DNA of 64,000 nucleotides from Leptodontidium sp. MPI-SDFR-AT-0119 (taxonomy: Eukaryota; Ascomycota; Leotiomycetes; Helotiales; Leptodontidiaceae), in the NCBI GenBank assembly GCA_020726505.1, contig JAHLEZ010000004.1, positions 2,232,001 to 2,296,000 on the forward strand, written 5' to 3'. Below are positions 49,391-61,738 of this stretch, piece after piece (position 1 is the first letter of the stretch; every line of letters starts with the position of its first letter). Under the pieces are notes generated by a model. That model was given only the letters and a program-made list of their open reading frames with translations. It did not search any database and had not been told where the DNA came from. The translations under genes were made by a program, and so were the position numbers.

Positions 49391-50210
49391 TTATTGAAGG
49401 AATTGAATACCTTACTTTTCTTGAACTTAATGTCCTTGGTTCTTGTGATAACATTTGAACTCCAAGTATCGGCTACCCTTTACACCGGAAAGTAGACAAA
49501 TACTCCTCCAAGGAGAGAAAAACCGAATTCGTAAAACTATATACTCCCCATAAAAAAGCAAAGAATGAAACAAGAGATTAGAGCAACTTACAGAACCTTA
49601 GATCTCACATCATCTCAACTCTATTCCTGAGATCACATATATAATGCTATACATACTTATTTATATAATACAGACCTATATGATGGGAACCGTAGAATGA
49701 ATAACAGTGTTTTGGGGATAGTATGTGGAACCTTGGAAGGTCATGATGGTCTGGAAGAGATGTGAGTTGGGATAATTTAAGAATTGTGAAGAGTGATTGA
49801 TCGTGGTGGTTGAATTTATGTTTGTTGGGGAGTGAGATGGGTGGGATTTGATACAGAACTAACTAAATTTCGCAAGGTAATAAATGTTAGATGGTGATTT
49901 AAGTATTAGATAGATAAAAAAAATAAAAAATTAAGCAAGTTAAGAAATGGATGATGAGTGATAAAGATGCAGATGCAGATGAAACTGAAAAAGAAAGGAA
50001 ATCTATCATTCGGCTGGTGAGGTGTCTGTCTTGGGCTGGGAAAAGGCAGTTGCTAGCAGTTTTGCTTCTGGAAAAGATGGAGAATGGAAGAGTTGGTAGG
50101 ACTGGATGGATTAGAGAGAGAAGGTCTTTTGATATGAGTGAGTTGAGGAGTTTCGGGGTTTGGAATGCTTGTGGGCGCGGGGGGACTGCTGACAGCACCA
50201 ACAGTTAAAA

Positions 50211-50228
50211 GGGGGGGGGAGGGGGGGG
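50211..50228. repeat. Paired G tracts (G9-A-G8)
   Basis: Nine G bases, one A, then eight G bases and a further short G run. It can form a G-quadruplex; it lies in non-coding DNA between genes. Confidence 0.85.
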
Positions 50229-53161
50229 AGGCAAAAGAAGCGCCTCTTTCAAGAAACTGAAGGTGTGCGGAGTGTTGATCTTGAATAGAATGTACTGTAT
50301 TCTAGTTATGATGATGGATTATTGAAAGGAGAAATGGAGTAGAATCAAAGTTCCCTGGAAAATAATCTAAGATTAAAGTAGCCAAGTGTGTGCTAAATTA
50401 GGCTATTTTGAACTAATCTTGGTAGGTCGTGGATCTAATTCCTAAATTTTATTCGCTTTTCTTGTTGTCTTCTCTTTAGGGAGGAGAGGAATGTAAAGAA
50501 ATTACCCACCTATCGTATTCCATGCCTATGCCCATCTCTCTCTCTCGGTAATATCCTGTCTCTCCCTAGAGTTCCAAGCCAGACAAGCAAATGTTCATAA
50601 GTTAAAATAAACAAGCGGAATTGTATAGGAAGAATGTGATTTCTTCTCTTGGCATCTCCACGAGCACGCATTGCGAGATTTGCATATTGCCAAGGGTGTG
50701 AATGAGGGTATCCAAGAGCTTGGGTAAATAACCCCGGACTCTCCACTACTCCACTGCTCAGGTGATAAGTATATTTTGGGTGGGTGGGGGAGATTGGGGA
50801 TCGGGAATCTTGTTGGGGGAACATGAGAAAGGAATATGGAGGAGTTGTGATATCAAAGGGATGAAAATAAATATGTAGTTAGTGAATCGCGGATAATTAA
50901 CTAATACCGAAAAGTAAATGAATGAATAGAGTTCGCCAACACAACCCAAGCACACCGGAAAGACAGCAGAAATTAAGCACCGAGTATTTTTGGTCGGGAT
51001 TCGGGTCAAATGGGTGGTTATTCGGCCTGAGGAGCAAACTTCCTGGTGGGTTTTAGCGAAGGCATCTTCCCATGAATGCGAGACCTTGGTGAAACTTCTT
51101 AATCCTACTCGGCGAGCGAGCGGCACCAGACCAAGCCAACGCGCACGCAGTAATTAGAATTTGGGAAGGAGGGAGATTGCGATGTGTTGAGTGGTGGATA
51201 AACAAATAACGAGAGGAGATGAGAGGAAACATTCCAGAAGAGAAGCGAAAAGGAATGGAGATAATTAATTACCAAATGCTTGGAAAGATACCTAGAAAGA
51301 TGACTCGTGTTTTTCGTTGTTGTTGTTGCCACTGGTTACCTACCCTGCAGGTATCTATCATGCACTCCATCCATTTTTTGCCATACCATGCCTTCTGGAA
51401 ATTCTCAGTTCCCCAGCATGGCGCCAATCTGCGCAGCCACACACCAACGAACCAGCCTAGGCGGCCTAACCAGCAGCGAACCCAGCTGCTATCGGTCTTG
51501 GCCGACAGCACCAGTCACGGGCACTAGTATTTCTGTCAGCGGGTGATATTGACGGTGATGCACTCGAGACCCCTAAAAATAAATATATCTCGTGTTGTTG
51601 ACTGGACTCGAGAGTATCCGTACGAGTACGGCAATATATTCTTGGGTGTGTGATGGGGTGCTCGTCTTGTACGAGAGGCGATGGTTCGGGTGACTTCGGT
51701 ATGACTGACAATTGTTGTTCACGAGATGGAGATGGGGATAGCGATGGCGATATTGAGGGCATCACCACCCACCCACCCACCAGCCAAAAAATTTCACTGC
51801 ACAGCCTCCTGTTGGTTCATGACTGCCTCCCACATCCCCTCCCCCCCTATTTTGTTTTGAGTGCGTGATGGATGGATGGATGCACTTTTCATTTGCAAAC
51901 AGAATAGCCGCGAAGGCATGACCTAGCAAAAAGGGGATGGATGCTCAGCCCAGCCAATCCACTTCCACAACCCTTAGCCAATCCCAGCCACACGGACACC
52001 AAGGATGCTGAATGTCCGACATGCTCTAGTCTGCATTTGACATCTTGTAACCGTTGCAGCAGCCCAGCGCCCGGCCTGCGAGATTGAGGCCAATGTGGCC
52101 AATGGCTGGGCCGGGTGGTGATAAGCGAGCGCCATCAATTCTTCCATCGATCGATCAGCGAGTGGCACTGGCATTGGCATTGGCACTTTGTTTCACTCAG
52201 CACCTCAGCACATTCCTTATGCCCAAACAGAGCCTGCACTGGTAAATGCAGGTCAGCCAAAACGGGGAATTGAAGCATGACGGGCAGCAGCATGGGCCGA
52301 ATAGCAGACTGATTTGAAGCATCTAGAGTCTTCTCTGCAACAAACGTAAGGCAGGCAAACATAGCGAGGGGCAAAACGTCAGAACTCAGATTTGGATATT
52401 GAAGAGAACCAACGAAGGAGAGCACACACAGCACAGCACAATCCAGCATACACCAGGAGATGGCCGGACCAAGCCCCGCCCGCGGCCAAGCAAGCTGCTC
52501 GTAAAGACCAAATCAAATGCGTACGGTACCTGCGTTAGACCAAAATAATTGTGCAGCCATGCAGCCTGAGTTCGAAGCCTGAGCCAGCCAGCCAGATGAG
52601 TGAGTGACTGATCCCCCGGCTCAAATGGAATGGAATGGCTCATGATCGGCTCAGGGGGAAAGGCTCGTGTTCCGTTCGCTGTTTGGCTGGAATGCCTCTT
52701 GGGACCCTCTCTTGCCCTTCTTTGGTCCTTCCTCGGCCAATCAGCTCCCAAATTTGATACATGGCCCGTTTGAGCAGGTGCCCCCCTTGTCCACTTGCCC
52801 CCCTGCTCCCTGGCCACATTTTAAGGCTGTGCCGCCCGCCTGGCTCCTGCCTCCTTTGCTTTAATATCCGCTCACTCCTTCCCTCAGTCAACATCCGTTG
52901 TATTTCCTGTCATCAACTTCAGATCACCTTTCGAGTCCGAGTTCCAGTTCGAGTTCGAGTTCACCTTTCTTCTGTCGTCGTTCTCGTTTACTTTCGTTAT
53001 CAGTTCTTCCATTCCACACACTCGTTTACGTGTCTATCAACAACAACAAATCAAAAACTCCAACACTCCAACTCTTCCGTAAAACTCGCAAACCATCTCC
53101 ACAACTCCGTTCAACCACGTACACGACCCCCTCCAACACATCACCAACAAACAACTGAACA

Positions 53162-54416
53162 ATGCGTTCCTCCGTCATCTCAGCCACTGCCGTGGTTCTG
53201 GCTGGCCTCAACTTGGTCAATGCCCAAACCTTCACTGACTGTGACCCAACCAAGAAGAGTATGTTTCTCCACTGAGTTTCTCTGAGAAAACAAAATGCTA
53301 ACACATCCCCAGCCTGCCCTGCCAACCCAGGATTGGGAACGACCCTCGTCACCGATTTCACCAAGGAGAGCTCCGACTGGAAGGTCGCTGATGGAACTAC
53401 CCTCAAGTATGGATCGAACGGTGCCGAGTTTACCATCAGCAAGAAGACCGATGCCCCAACCATCGGAGTCAACAAGTACATCTTCTTCGGAAAGGTCTCC
53501 GTCACCATGAAGGCCTCCCCAGGTACCGGTGTCGTCAGCAGTTTCATCCTCGAGTCTCAGGATTTGGATGAGATTGATTTCGAGTGGGTTGGTGGAGATA
53601 CCGGTCACGTCCAGAGCAACTTCTTCGGAAAGGGAAACACCACCACTTACGATCGTGGTGCTACCCACCCTGTCACCGGTCCTATGGATCAGTACATCAC
53701 TTACTCGCTCGACTGGACCAAGGAGTCGATCAAGTTCTACGTTGGTGACGCCTTGGTTCGCACCCTTGCCTACGACGACCCAAAGACTCTCAACGGCTTC
53801 AACTACCCCCAAACTCCTATGCGCGTCAAGATGGGCTCCTGGGTTGGATGTGCTGATGCCGCCGCCGCCGCTGACGAGAAGACAAAGTGGACTTGCCAGT
53901 GGGCTGGCGGACCATTGGATACTAGCTCCTCCCACACCATGTATGTCAAGAGCGTCAGCATTCAGGATTATGGATGCGGTGGAGACTACAGCTACAGCGA
54001 TCTTACCGGAAGCTACCAAAGCATCAAGTCTACCGGAACTTGTGATGGCAAGGCCGATGCGGATACCAGCAGCAGCTCCAAGGCCTCTTCCACAGCTTCT
54101 TCAAGCTCTTCTGCCACCACCAAGCCCGGTGGAGTCTTGATCGAGACATCTTCCGGCACCGGCTCCAAGACTTCATCTGCCACTGGAACTGGAACTGCTG
54201 CATCTGCCACGACCTCTGCTACCGGATCGGCTGCAACAACTTTGTCTACCGCTACCCCCGGCCTCAGCCACAGGTACCGCCGCTTCAGCTACAACAAGTG
54301 GAGTTGCAACAGTCACTGCCAGTGGGGCCTCTTCGATGAAGCCAAAGCACAAGTACGGTGTCCTTGATATGGGTGTTATGGCCCTTGGCCTTGGACTCGG
54401 ATATCTGGTCATGTAA
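53162..54416 (+). CDS. CRH-type GPI-anchored cell-wall transglycosidase (GH16), frame disturbed near 3' end
   Basis: Cell-surface enzyme joining chitin to beta-glucan. Exon 1 is 53162-53258; exon 2 begins at 53313. Signal peptide of about 21 residues ([21 protein letters not shown]). The GH16 catalytic motif is DEIDFEW, with its nucleophile and acid/base glutamates, followed by QSNFFGKG and [16 protein letters not shown] typical of CRH1/CRH2. A Ser/Thr-rich stalk follows. Reading straight on stops at 54367 without an anchor, but another frame from about 54260 encodes [24 protein letters not shown] and stop at 54416, a classic GPI signal. Either a C5 run (54255-54259) carries an extra base, or a 49-base intron (54274-54322) restores the frame, giving 383 residues. 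A Botrytis homologue is reported as a plant-recognised secreted protein. Confidence 0.9.
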
Positions 54417-55464
54417 ACAAACGATCGGTAGCTTGTTCTGACAATGAAACTTCATCATCAAAGAGGAAAATACGAGGGATAGGGAGTTCATTTGTTTCAT
54501 GCTTGCATTTACAGCGAGGCGTCGCTAAGGGAGTTGTCTTTACCACCAAATCAATCCTCTGCGCATTTCCCCCCTTTTCCTGTTTCGATAACGAAGCCGA
54601 AGATACCCTGAGCGTGGGGGAAAGGGGTTTTCTTTTTACTATTTGTCTGTTTTTGTATGTTGTTGGCTTGTGAGAGTAGACGTCAAGGGAGGGAGGGAGG
54701 TCAATTGATTGATTGCATGCAGGGAGAAAGGCTTGCGCGCATTTTGCGAGGAATAGCATGCATCCATGAGCACGGCGATGGCTAAAACGGCATCAGAGAG
54801 AGAACAGGAGTTCTATTGTTGTGTATAGTTTAATAATTCAAGAACTGAAAAATCATGAAAACTTTTTGTCTGCCTTTTTTATTTATTTATCGTTTTCTGT
54901 TCTATTTTTGATTAGGTTGGCTTTTTTCAATCTTGATTCTGTGTGTCTTGTGTGAGGGAGGGGGATGGATCTTGTAGGGTGGTCGTCGAGTAGGAATGGG
55001 GAGTGGGAGATAGTTGGGTTTGGGTTTGGATTTTGGAAAGAGTGATCCTTTGCTTCGACTTCTATTACACATTACATTGCATCATTTCCTCGGGATAGGA
55101 GTCATAAGTTGTAATTACGTGGTAAGTTGTAGGTAAACAGCAAGCCTATGCCCGCGACGTTTCTTATGAATTTATAATCTCTCTTTTTTTGGGTCTTATT
55201 GAACCAACTATACTTGAGAATACTCTGTGTGCTAAACCAAGCCAGCTCAGATTAGATATAAATCAAATCGAGTCAAATCAAAATAAAGATTTTCATTTCT
55301 TGACCATCATCACACAACCGCATTTTTTCCCCCCTCATACTCCACCTCCTTCCCTTCCATAATATAATACTGACTATACGATTGATTATCTTTCTCCTAG
55401 TCCACCTAAATCTTATATTAAAAATCTCATCTCAGCTTATCTTAAAATCTCATACCTTAAAATT
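54417..55464. other. Convergent spacer, CRH to beta-mannosidase
   Basis: About 1 kb between convergent genes, increasingly AT-rich towards 55.4 kb (TATAATATAATACTG and similar). It should contain both 3' untranslated regions. No coding sequence is seen. Confidence 0.55.
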
Positions 55465-58400
55465 CTAAAGCTCAAACCCCTCCTCCCCCTCCCAATCACA
55501 CAACCACCGAGCCTCGACTTTCCTCCCCCCTAACCCTTTCACCCCAACACGTACCTCCTCCCCGGGGATCAGATCGATGAAGTTATCGTCCCAGACTGCG
55601 TCCTCGTCGTCCTCCCCGCCTGAGCTTGAATTTGGGGGGATGGAGAGGACTACGCCTTTTAGGGGGTGCGTTGATGTGAGGGTGATTGTGGAGGAGGAGG
55701 AGGAGGAGGGAGAGGAAGGGGAGGGGGAGATGGAGATGGTGGGGGATTTGGCGAAGTGGATGAATTTTAGGGGTTCGGGCCACTGAGTTGGGAGAGGGGG
55801 TGTTAGTCTTTTTTTTCTTCTCTCTCTTGTGTGATTGTGGAGGGGGGAGTGTTGAAGAGAGGGCTGTGGGGTTAAGGTATAGGGGACCAGAGCGGGTCTG
55901 GAAGTTATGATCTGATGTGATGATGGGGGGTGTATATAGCATGAGGAAAAACACCAGGAAAGAAAGGAAGAAAGAGAGAGGGGAGTGCAAGTGCAAGTGG
56001 AAGTGGAAGTGGAAAGGGAATACGTACATCGACCCATCTCGCCAACACCTCTCCTCCTTCGAGCGAAACCAACCTCGCATACAACACTGTCGTGTCCGCG
56101 TGTGGGATATCCAACGCCTCAATCAACTCAGTGCTCTGATTAGCCTCCAGTACCACTTTCCTCTCCCTCTCTTCCGCTGGCACATCTAAACCCAATCCCA
56201 AATCAACTTCAACACCACTCTCAATATCCCACGCCGAGAGATACAGCAAAGCTTCCACCCTCTCCAACCCACCATTCACAGCCCATACCGCAGCGCGCGA
56301 CTTCTTAGGTAAATACGACGTCACCATATACGGCGGTTCGGACGTCGTCAATCTCTCGATACCGAGACTGATCCGCGCGAGTGCACGCTTGGTTATGAAG
56401 TAGGAGGGTTTGAGGGAGAGGGAGCTGTCGATTAGGGCCCAGGATGTGGCGGGCCAGATGTCGTTGAGTTGCCAGACTAGGATGCCGGACTAAGGGGTGA
56501 GGGGGGTGTTAGTTGGGTGTTTTGGGTTTGGTTTTTAGAGGGGGGGGGTGGCTTGGTGTGTTTTTTGGAGGAGCAAAGGTTGTGTGGGAAGTGGAGGTGG
56601 AGGGACGTGAATGAGAGACAAATAGGTGGGTGGGTACTGAGCGAGTGACTTACACATATCTCGTCCCCTGGACCACGGAATGCCCGTCGCCAGTGGTTGT
56701 AGGCGTATTTCATGGCTTCGGCTTGGAGGTATTGGGTGCTGTAAATGAAATCCCGAAGGGGGTTGAAGCGGAATCGGAAGTTCTCCCCGGAGTACATCCC
56801 GTATCGACGTTGGTGGTTGGGACCTTTGTCGTGGGCGTCGAATGTTTGGGATCTGCGTGCTGGATTAGTGTTTGGCCTTTTTATATGTGAAATATGGAGG
56901 TGGATGGGTTGCTAGACAGAGCTAGTCGGGACGGGATTGGGGAAAATGAGAAGTGGCATATAATATACTGTGCACTCGCAACTCTTTCCATGGGATAGGA
57001 AAACGAGGAGGATTGTATACTGGGGAACAAAGACGATACTTACTGCCAGTGTCTCTCTCGTGGATTGGTGATTGCTTTATGTAATGTCCGTATTGAAGGT
57101 GCAGATTCGAATCCGAATTCAGAGACAAAGCGTGATGTGTAGGCTTTGTAGTCTTGGTAAGGTGCCATTGGACCGTGCCATACTATATCTTAAGGTCAGT
57201 AGAGAACATACGATCAATATTCTTTCCCTTTCCGATGCTGTGTTGACTTTTGCTATGTTAAGCGAAGTTTCCTAGTCCAACCAGGGCATAGCTGAAATAG
57301 GAGAAGCATTAGAACACAGGGGGGAAATCTTATCTTACCATCCCAGATATGTGTATCTCCCACTGCCACATCGTTGCTCGTCTTCCCTCCGTATGGGCTA
57401 CTTCGCCAATACGGTACGTCGCCCGCTAAGCGCTCGCATACTTCTGGGAGGACACGCTCGTAGATCTTACGGGCGGGGAAATTAGTGTTATCCCATGGAC
57501 CCTCCTATCACAGAACAAATCAGCACCTCTTGGATATTTGTCTTCATTACCACTTCAACCCTCGGACATCTCCTCCCGCAATTTGATTGGAAAACAACCT
57601 GGTCATTTTCGTAAGGAAATCTCACCTGATCCTCAATATCATACTCCCACCCCCACCGTTCCGCCAACATATAATCCTCATTATTCCCCGCCCAGATCGC
57701 CAAACAAGCATGGTGTCCCACCCTCTCAACCTGCTCCTCCGCCTCCTTCTTAACCTCCTCCACAAACCCCCCACTGGCCGGATAATCACCACACGCAAAC
57801 AAGAAATCCTGCCACACCAGAATACCCTCCTCGTCGCAAATACGATAGAAATCATCTGATTCGACGATGCCTCCGCCCCAGACTCGGATCATGACTTGGT
57901 TCCCGGCTTTGGCGAGTTGGAGCCAGGATGTGTACCGTGAGGGCGTCATGCGGGGGAGGAGGTAGTCCCCTGGGATCCAGCAGGATCCGCCGCAGAAGAT
58001 GGGCGTGTTGTTCAGGGCGAAGAGGAAGGATGTTCCTGGGGCGGATTTGAGGGGGTGTTGGAGGAGTTGGAGACGTCTTAGACCGAGGGTGCGGCTTTGC
58101 GAATCGGAGGTGCCTAGGCTGGCCGTTACGGTGTAGAGGGGTTGAGAGCCGTACGTGAATGGGTACCAGAGCTCTGGGTTGGAGATTTGGAGACTTGCGG
58201 TGAATGTACCGGTTGGTGAGAGGCTGGTTTCTTGGGTTAGGATTTGAGTGCCCGTGGGGGAGAGGATGGTTAGGGTGATGGTGCTGGAGGGTTGGGCGCC
58301 TTCGGTTTTACCGCTTATGATGATGGTTGCGAGAGATAAGTCTGGGGAGACGGTTTGACGGACGAGGAATTGGGAGATTCGTTCTGTAAATGTCTCGAGG

Positions 58401-59220
58401 TGGATTTCTTTCCAGGGACCGCTTGTGTTGAGGGCTGGTCCCCACTGTGATGGTGTTAATATGTCTTGGAAGATAATAGGAGGGACAAGGAAGAGGAAGT
58501 AAACAATACAGGAGGAGAAGAAAATAGTAAGATCATGTAGATTGAGAGATAGTGACAAATAACTCTACAGCTGGGAAATCACAATCACGCAAAACGGCAT
58601 TTAGTACAGTAAAAGACGAGAAAGAAAGTAAATTAACAACTCACATCCCACCCCCAATGATACTGCGCCTTCCTCACAAACAACCTCTCCGGCCCTCCAA
58701 AATGAACATCTGTTCCATTTCCCTTATACCCAATCCTCTTCATCTCACTCTTCGCAAACGCTGGCGCATTGCTAAATCGCAATTCTAACTCATTCTCACC
58801 CTCCCCTTCTTGCTTTAAATGATCCGTGACGTCCACGCGGTAGGAGATATGCATATTTCTCCCCTCGAGAATCTTTTGGCCGTTGAGAAAGACGGAGACG
58901 ATTGTGTCGAGTCCGGAGAAGACCAGGTGGGTGCGTGTGGATGTTGTACTTTTATTTTCATCTTCACTGAGAGTGGATGAGAGGGAAGGAGAGGGAAATG
59001 TAGTCCTATAGGTGAAATCGGCATCGTTCACCCAGAGACAGTCTAGTTCGTTGGTGTCGATGTAAGGGTCGGGGATTAGCTTGTGGTGTAGCAGGTCTAG
59101 GTGTGCGACGGTGGGGAATTGAGACACGGGTAGGTAGGTGGATGCACAGGAGGAGTTTAGGGTTGTGGTTTGGCGGAAGAACCAATTTTTTGAGAGGGGG
59201 GTGTGATGGAGTGGTGGCAT
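55465..59220 (-). CDS. mndB: Beta-mannosidase B (GH2), 7 exons
   Basis: Exo-enzyme removing terminal beta-mannose from manno-oligosaccharides; mndB-type enzymes lack a secretion signal and none is seen here. Exons 58645-59220, 57626-58444, 57339-57504, 57044-57182, 56654-56852, 56028-56489 and 55465-55782 give 892 residues. The N-terminal sugar-binding domain includes LDCLWVNDADFTYRTTF and QYHWGWDWGP (rejoined across intron 1). The TIM-barrel has GGSCWIPGD, MIRVWGGGIVE and the acid/base Glu about 448 in WAGNNED; the nucleophile is Glu about 542 in RFVSEFGFES. SGILVWQLNDIWPATSWA ends the barrel. The C-terminal exon has a Ser/Pro-rich insertion (SPSPSSPSSSSSSTITL). All six introns are long (121-245 bases), unlike most others in the window. 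Confidence 0.93.
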
Positions 59221-60043
59221 TTTTGGGGGTTGAGATGAGGAGGTGGATGAGTGGATGGGGGCTCGTTGGGCTGAGTTTAATCGATGGGGGGTTTGGATTG
59301 GTATCAGAGAATCAGAAGAGATTGCTTTACTTTTCAATGAAGATTGGAGACAGAGAAAGATATATGAGTGAAGAGAGAGTTAAATAGCTTTCCCAAGGGA
59401 CTTACATACACCTCAGACATACATGGCGGGGGCGTACTGTAGCGGGGTACAACATTCGTTTCCCCCTGGAGCTCCGAACCCGGGCTTAGTTCAATTTTCC
59501 CCAATCCTCAAAACTCCAACATTAAAGTGGGGGTTGTACGTTGTATAACGAACGTTTGGAGGTCGTGATTATCGTTAGGCGTGAGGCTATTGGTCTTAAA
59601 GTGAGTTGTGTGGGAATGCGAGGCTGATGGAAACCCGGCTTGCTGTTTTGGGTGCGGAGGATGAGGGTCCGTCGTTTCTTCTCGGTTACTGTCATGTATG
59701 GTTTGGTCACTCAATAGCCGGATGTTTTTTTGGCGGGGGTTGGTTGGTTTGTTTATTACGGCTATTGAGGGGTGTCTGTATTGTTGTCGGTTTGCTTGGT
59801 TGTGACATTGAGGTGGAGGAATCGTGAGGGACTTGCTCTACGTTGTGGCTGTGAAGTATTTCGGTGAAGGGCCAACTTATGTCACCCTTTCGTGCCAAGG
59901 GAACCTTCCTAGCCATTGGAACACCTCGAATTATATATCTTCTACTTCCATTTCCTCCTATATCTTGGTATCATATGATCATCAAATCAAAATACCCAGC
60001 CCAAACATACAACCCCATTTCCAACCCCCTAATCAGCAAAGTC
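59221..60043. other. Intergenic, beta-mannosidase to MFS transporter
   Basis: 823 bases holding the beta-mannosidase promoter and the transporter's 3' flank. A TATA-like ATTTAACTCTC (minus strand) lies about 160 bases before the mannosidase start. Small frames on the plus strand (59606-59827 and others) have no motif. Confidence 0.55.
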
Positions 60044-61738
60044 CTAGAACGTCCGAGCAAGTTTACTCCTCATCCTAATATTCGCACCAAAGAAATACAC
60101 AAAATAGATCAAGGCACATAGCCCGAACGAGATAAACCCAATAGTAGCAACCGCCCACTTGGTCGTCATATTCTCAAACATCAAAACACCTAGATGTGCG
60201 AGCCCAGCCGCCATGAGGAAGGAGGGGATTAGGAACGCTGCGATGGCGGAGCCTGCTACGTTTGGGTATGAATCCGTAATGTAGTTCAGCATGCTGAGCC
60301 AGAGGAGTGGATCGGCGAAGCCGAGAACCGCACCGGCGATTATTGGAGACCAGTAGGAGGTATGACCATCGCTAGTGAATGCGAACCAGAGGAGTGTGAT
60401 GGGGAAGAGCCAGACGGTTACGAGGGAGACGAGGAATCGTGCTTCGGGGCGGTTGGTACCGTGCTTCTTTCTGTCGCGGGCGTAGAACCATGTCTGTACT
60501 GGGATAAAAGCGAACATTACTAGGACGCCGACGACGAAGTTGAGATAAGTTAGATCGGCGGAGATGATGCTGTTGGATGTCAGTATATAGACTCAGTATG
60601 AGAGAGGCAAGAACTTACGAGAGACCATTGTTGACAACAAAAACGTCGAAGACGCCATCAAGATACAAAAACAGAATGCCGTATGCGAAACCATTGTAGA
60701 TTCCCAAACAAAGCACAATCGGCTCGCTTAACATGATCCGGAAAGTCATCGTAGTAACGAAGCGGAATTCCTTCCAGACATTGACTTTGCTTGTCAGGAT
60801 AGCTTGTTCATCTGGGTCCACATCCTGAGCTTTTGCGGCTGCTCTAGCAATGACCAACCGAGGAAGTGTCTCAGGAATGAAGCACATAATGACCGCGAAC
60901 CCAAATCCGATGATAACGTTGATGAGGAATATCCATTTTAATCCAAGAGACGAATTATCGGTGATCCAACCTCCGACTGGAGATCCGAGTGAAGGTCCGA
61001 CGTTCGCACTAACGACGAAGAGAGCCATGGCTTGCCCAGCTCCATCAACATCGCCAAATAGATCAGCTATCGTTCCTGCGACGTTCGACAGAGCGGTGGA
61101 TCCGGCCGTACCGCAGAGGAACATGAATATGATAAGCATTGGTAGGTTCCGGGCATAGGCAGTTCCCTGAGTTGGTGGCGTGATTAGTACACTATCTGCA
61201 TTGAAAGCCCCCGGAGCTTACTCACGAAATTCAGAATCGCATAGCAAGTGATACTGCCAACATAAACCCATTTCCGACCTCCAATATCTCTATTTGGAAA
61301 TACATTAGCAAGGCTGACTGGGAGAGTGGGTTTGGTAGTAGCCTTCTGCTGCTGGACTTACGAGAGAGGTCCCATGAAAGCTGGACCAACCGCATTACCC
61401 ACGATAAACAAGCTTTGCCCAAGAGTGACGACCTGTGTACTTCCTCCCCATTTCTCCTGGATTAGCCATTCAGCGCCAAGATAAGTCGTACTGGTGAGAG
61501 TGACGAAGACTTGAAGCCAGCAATACAGAATGATAATTCCCCATCGCTTCCAGGCTGGCCAGTGTATTGGATGATGGACATCTTTCGCTTTCACGAGGTC
61601 GAGAATCGCGAGTGTGGTGTCTTCGTCTCGAGATGGTGATATTGGACCTTCGGGTTTGACGGTTCCACGTTCTAGCTCAGGGGTTGGAGCTAGCACGGTT
61701 TCTTTGTCTAACGACTCTTGATCGCTTGGAGGAGCCAT
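60044..61738 (-). CDS. MFS drug/polyamine-type transporter (DHA1), 4 exons
   Basis: Proton-coupled major-facilitator transporter, probably at the plasma membrane. Exons 61362-61738, 61226-61289, 60619-61166 and 60044-60569 give 504 residues with about twelve helices. The hydrophilic N-terminus (about 60 residues) leads into YCWLQVFVTLTSTTYLGAEW. Motif A, GPLSDIGGRKWVYVG, is rebuilt across intron 1 with phase kept. The antiporter motif C reads SANVGPSLGSPVGGWI, pointing to an exporter of the DHA1 group (Flr1/Qdr/Tpo-like). The central loop is short (IARAAAKAQDVDPDEQAI). The substrate is not predictable. Its promoter lies next to the Crypton insertion. Confidence 0.9.

Larger units (their letters stand above)
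49204..53161. other. 4-kb intergenic region, orphan gene to CRH gene
   Basis: No convincing coding sequence. It holds an 11-copy TTGTG repeat (49336-49390), an AT-rich stretch to about 50.0 kb, two near-adjacent G tracts (50211-50228), GGCATT repeats near 52170, and GAGTTC repeats close to the CRH gene. The last 300 bases are pyrimidine-rich with AACAACAACAA runs, typical of a strongly expressed fungal gene's promoter and leader. Confidence 0.5.

Noticed and set aside
49951..50208. 85-codon ATG frame beginning MMSDKDADADETEKERK
   Set aside because: The opening comes from a GATGCA simple repeat and the end from a G-rich run; no homology recognised.
50970..51030. Possible 5S rRNA-like internal control region
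   Set aside because: Only a few matching words (GGTCGGGATTCGGGTC); the rest does not fit 5S rRNA.
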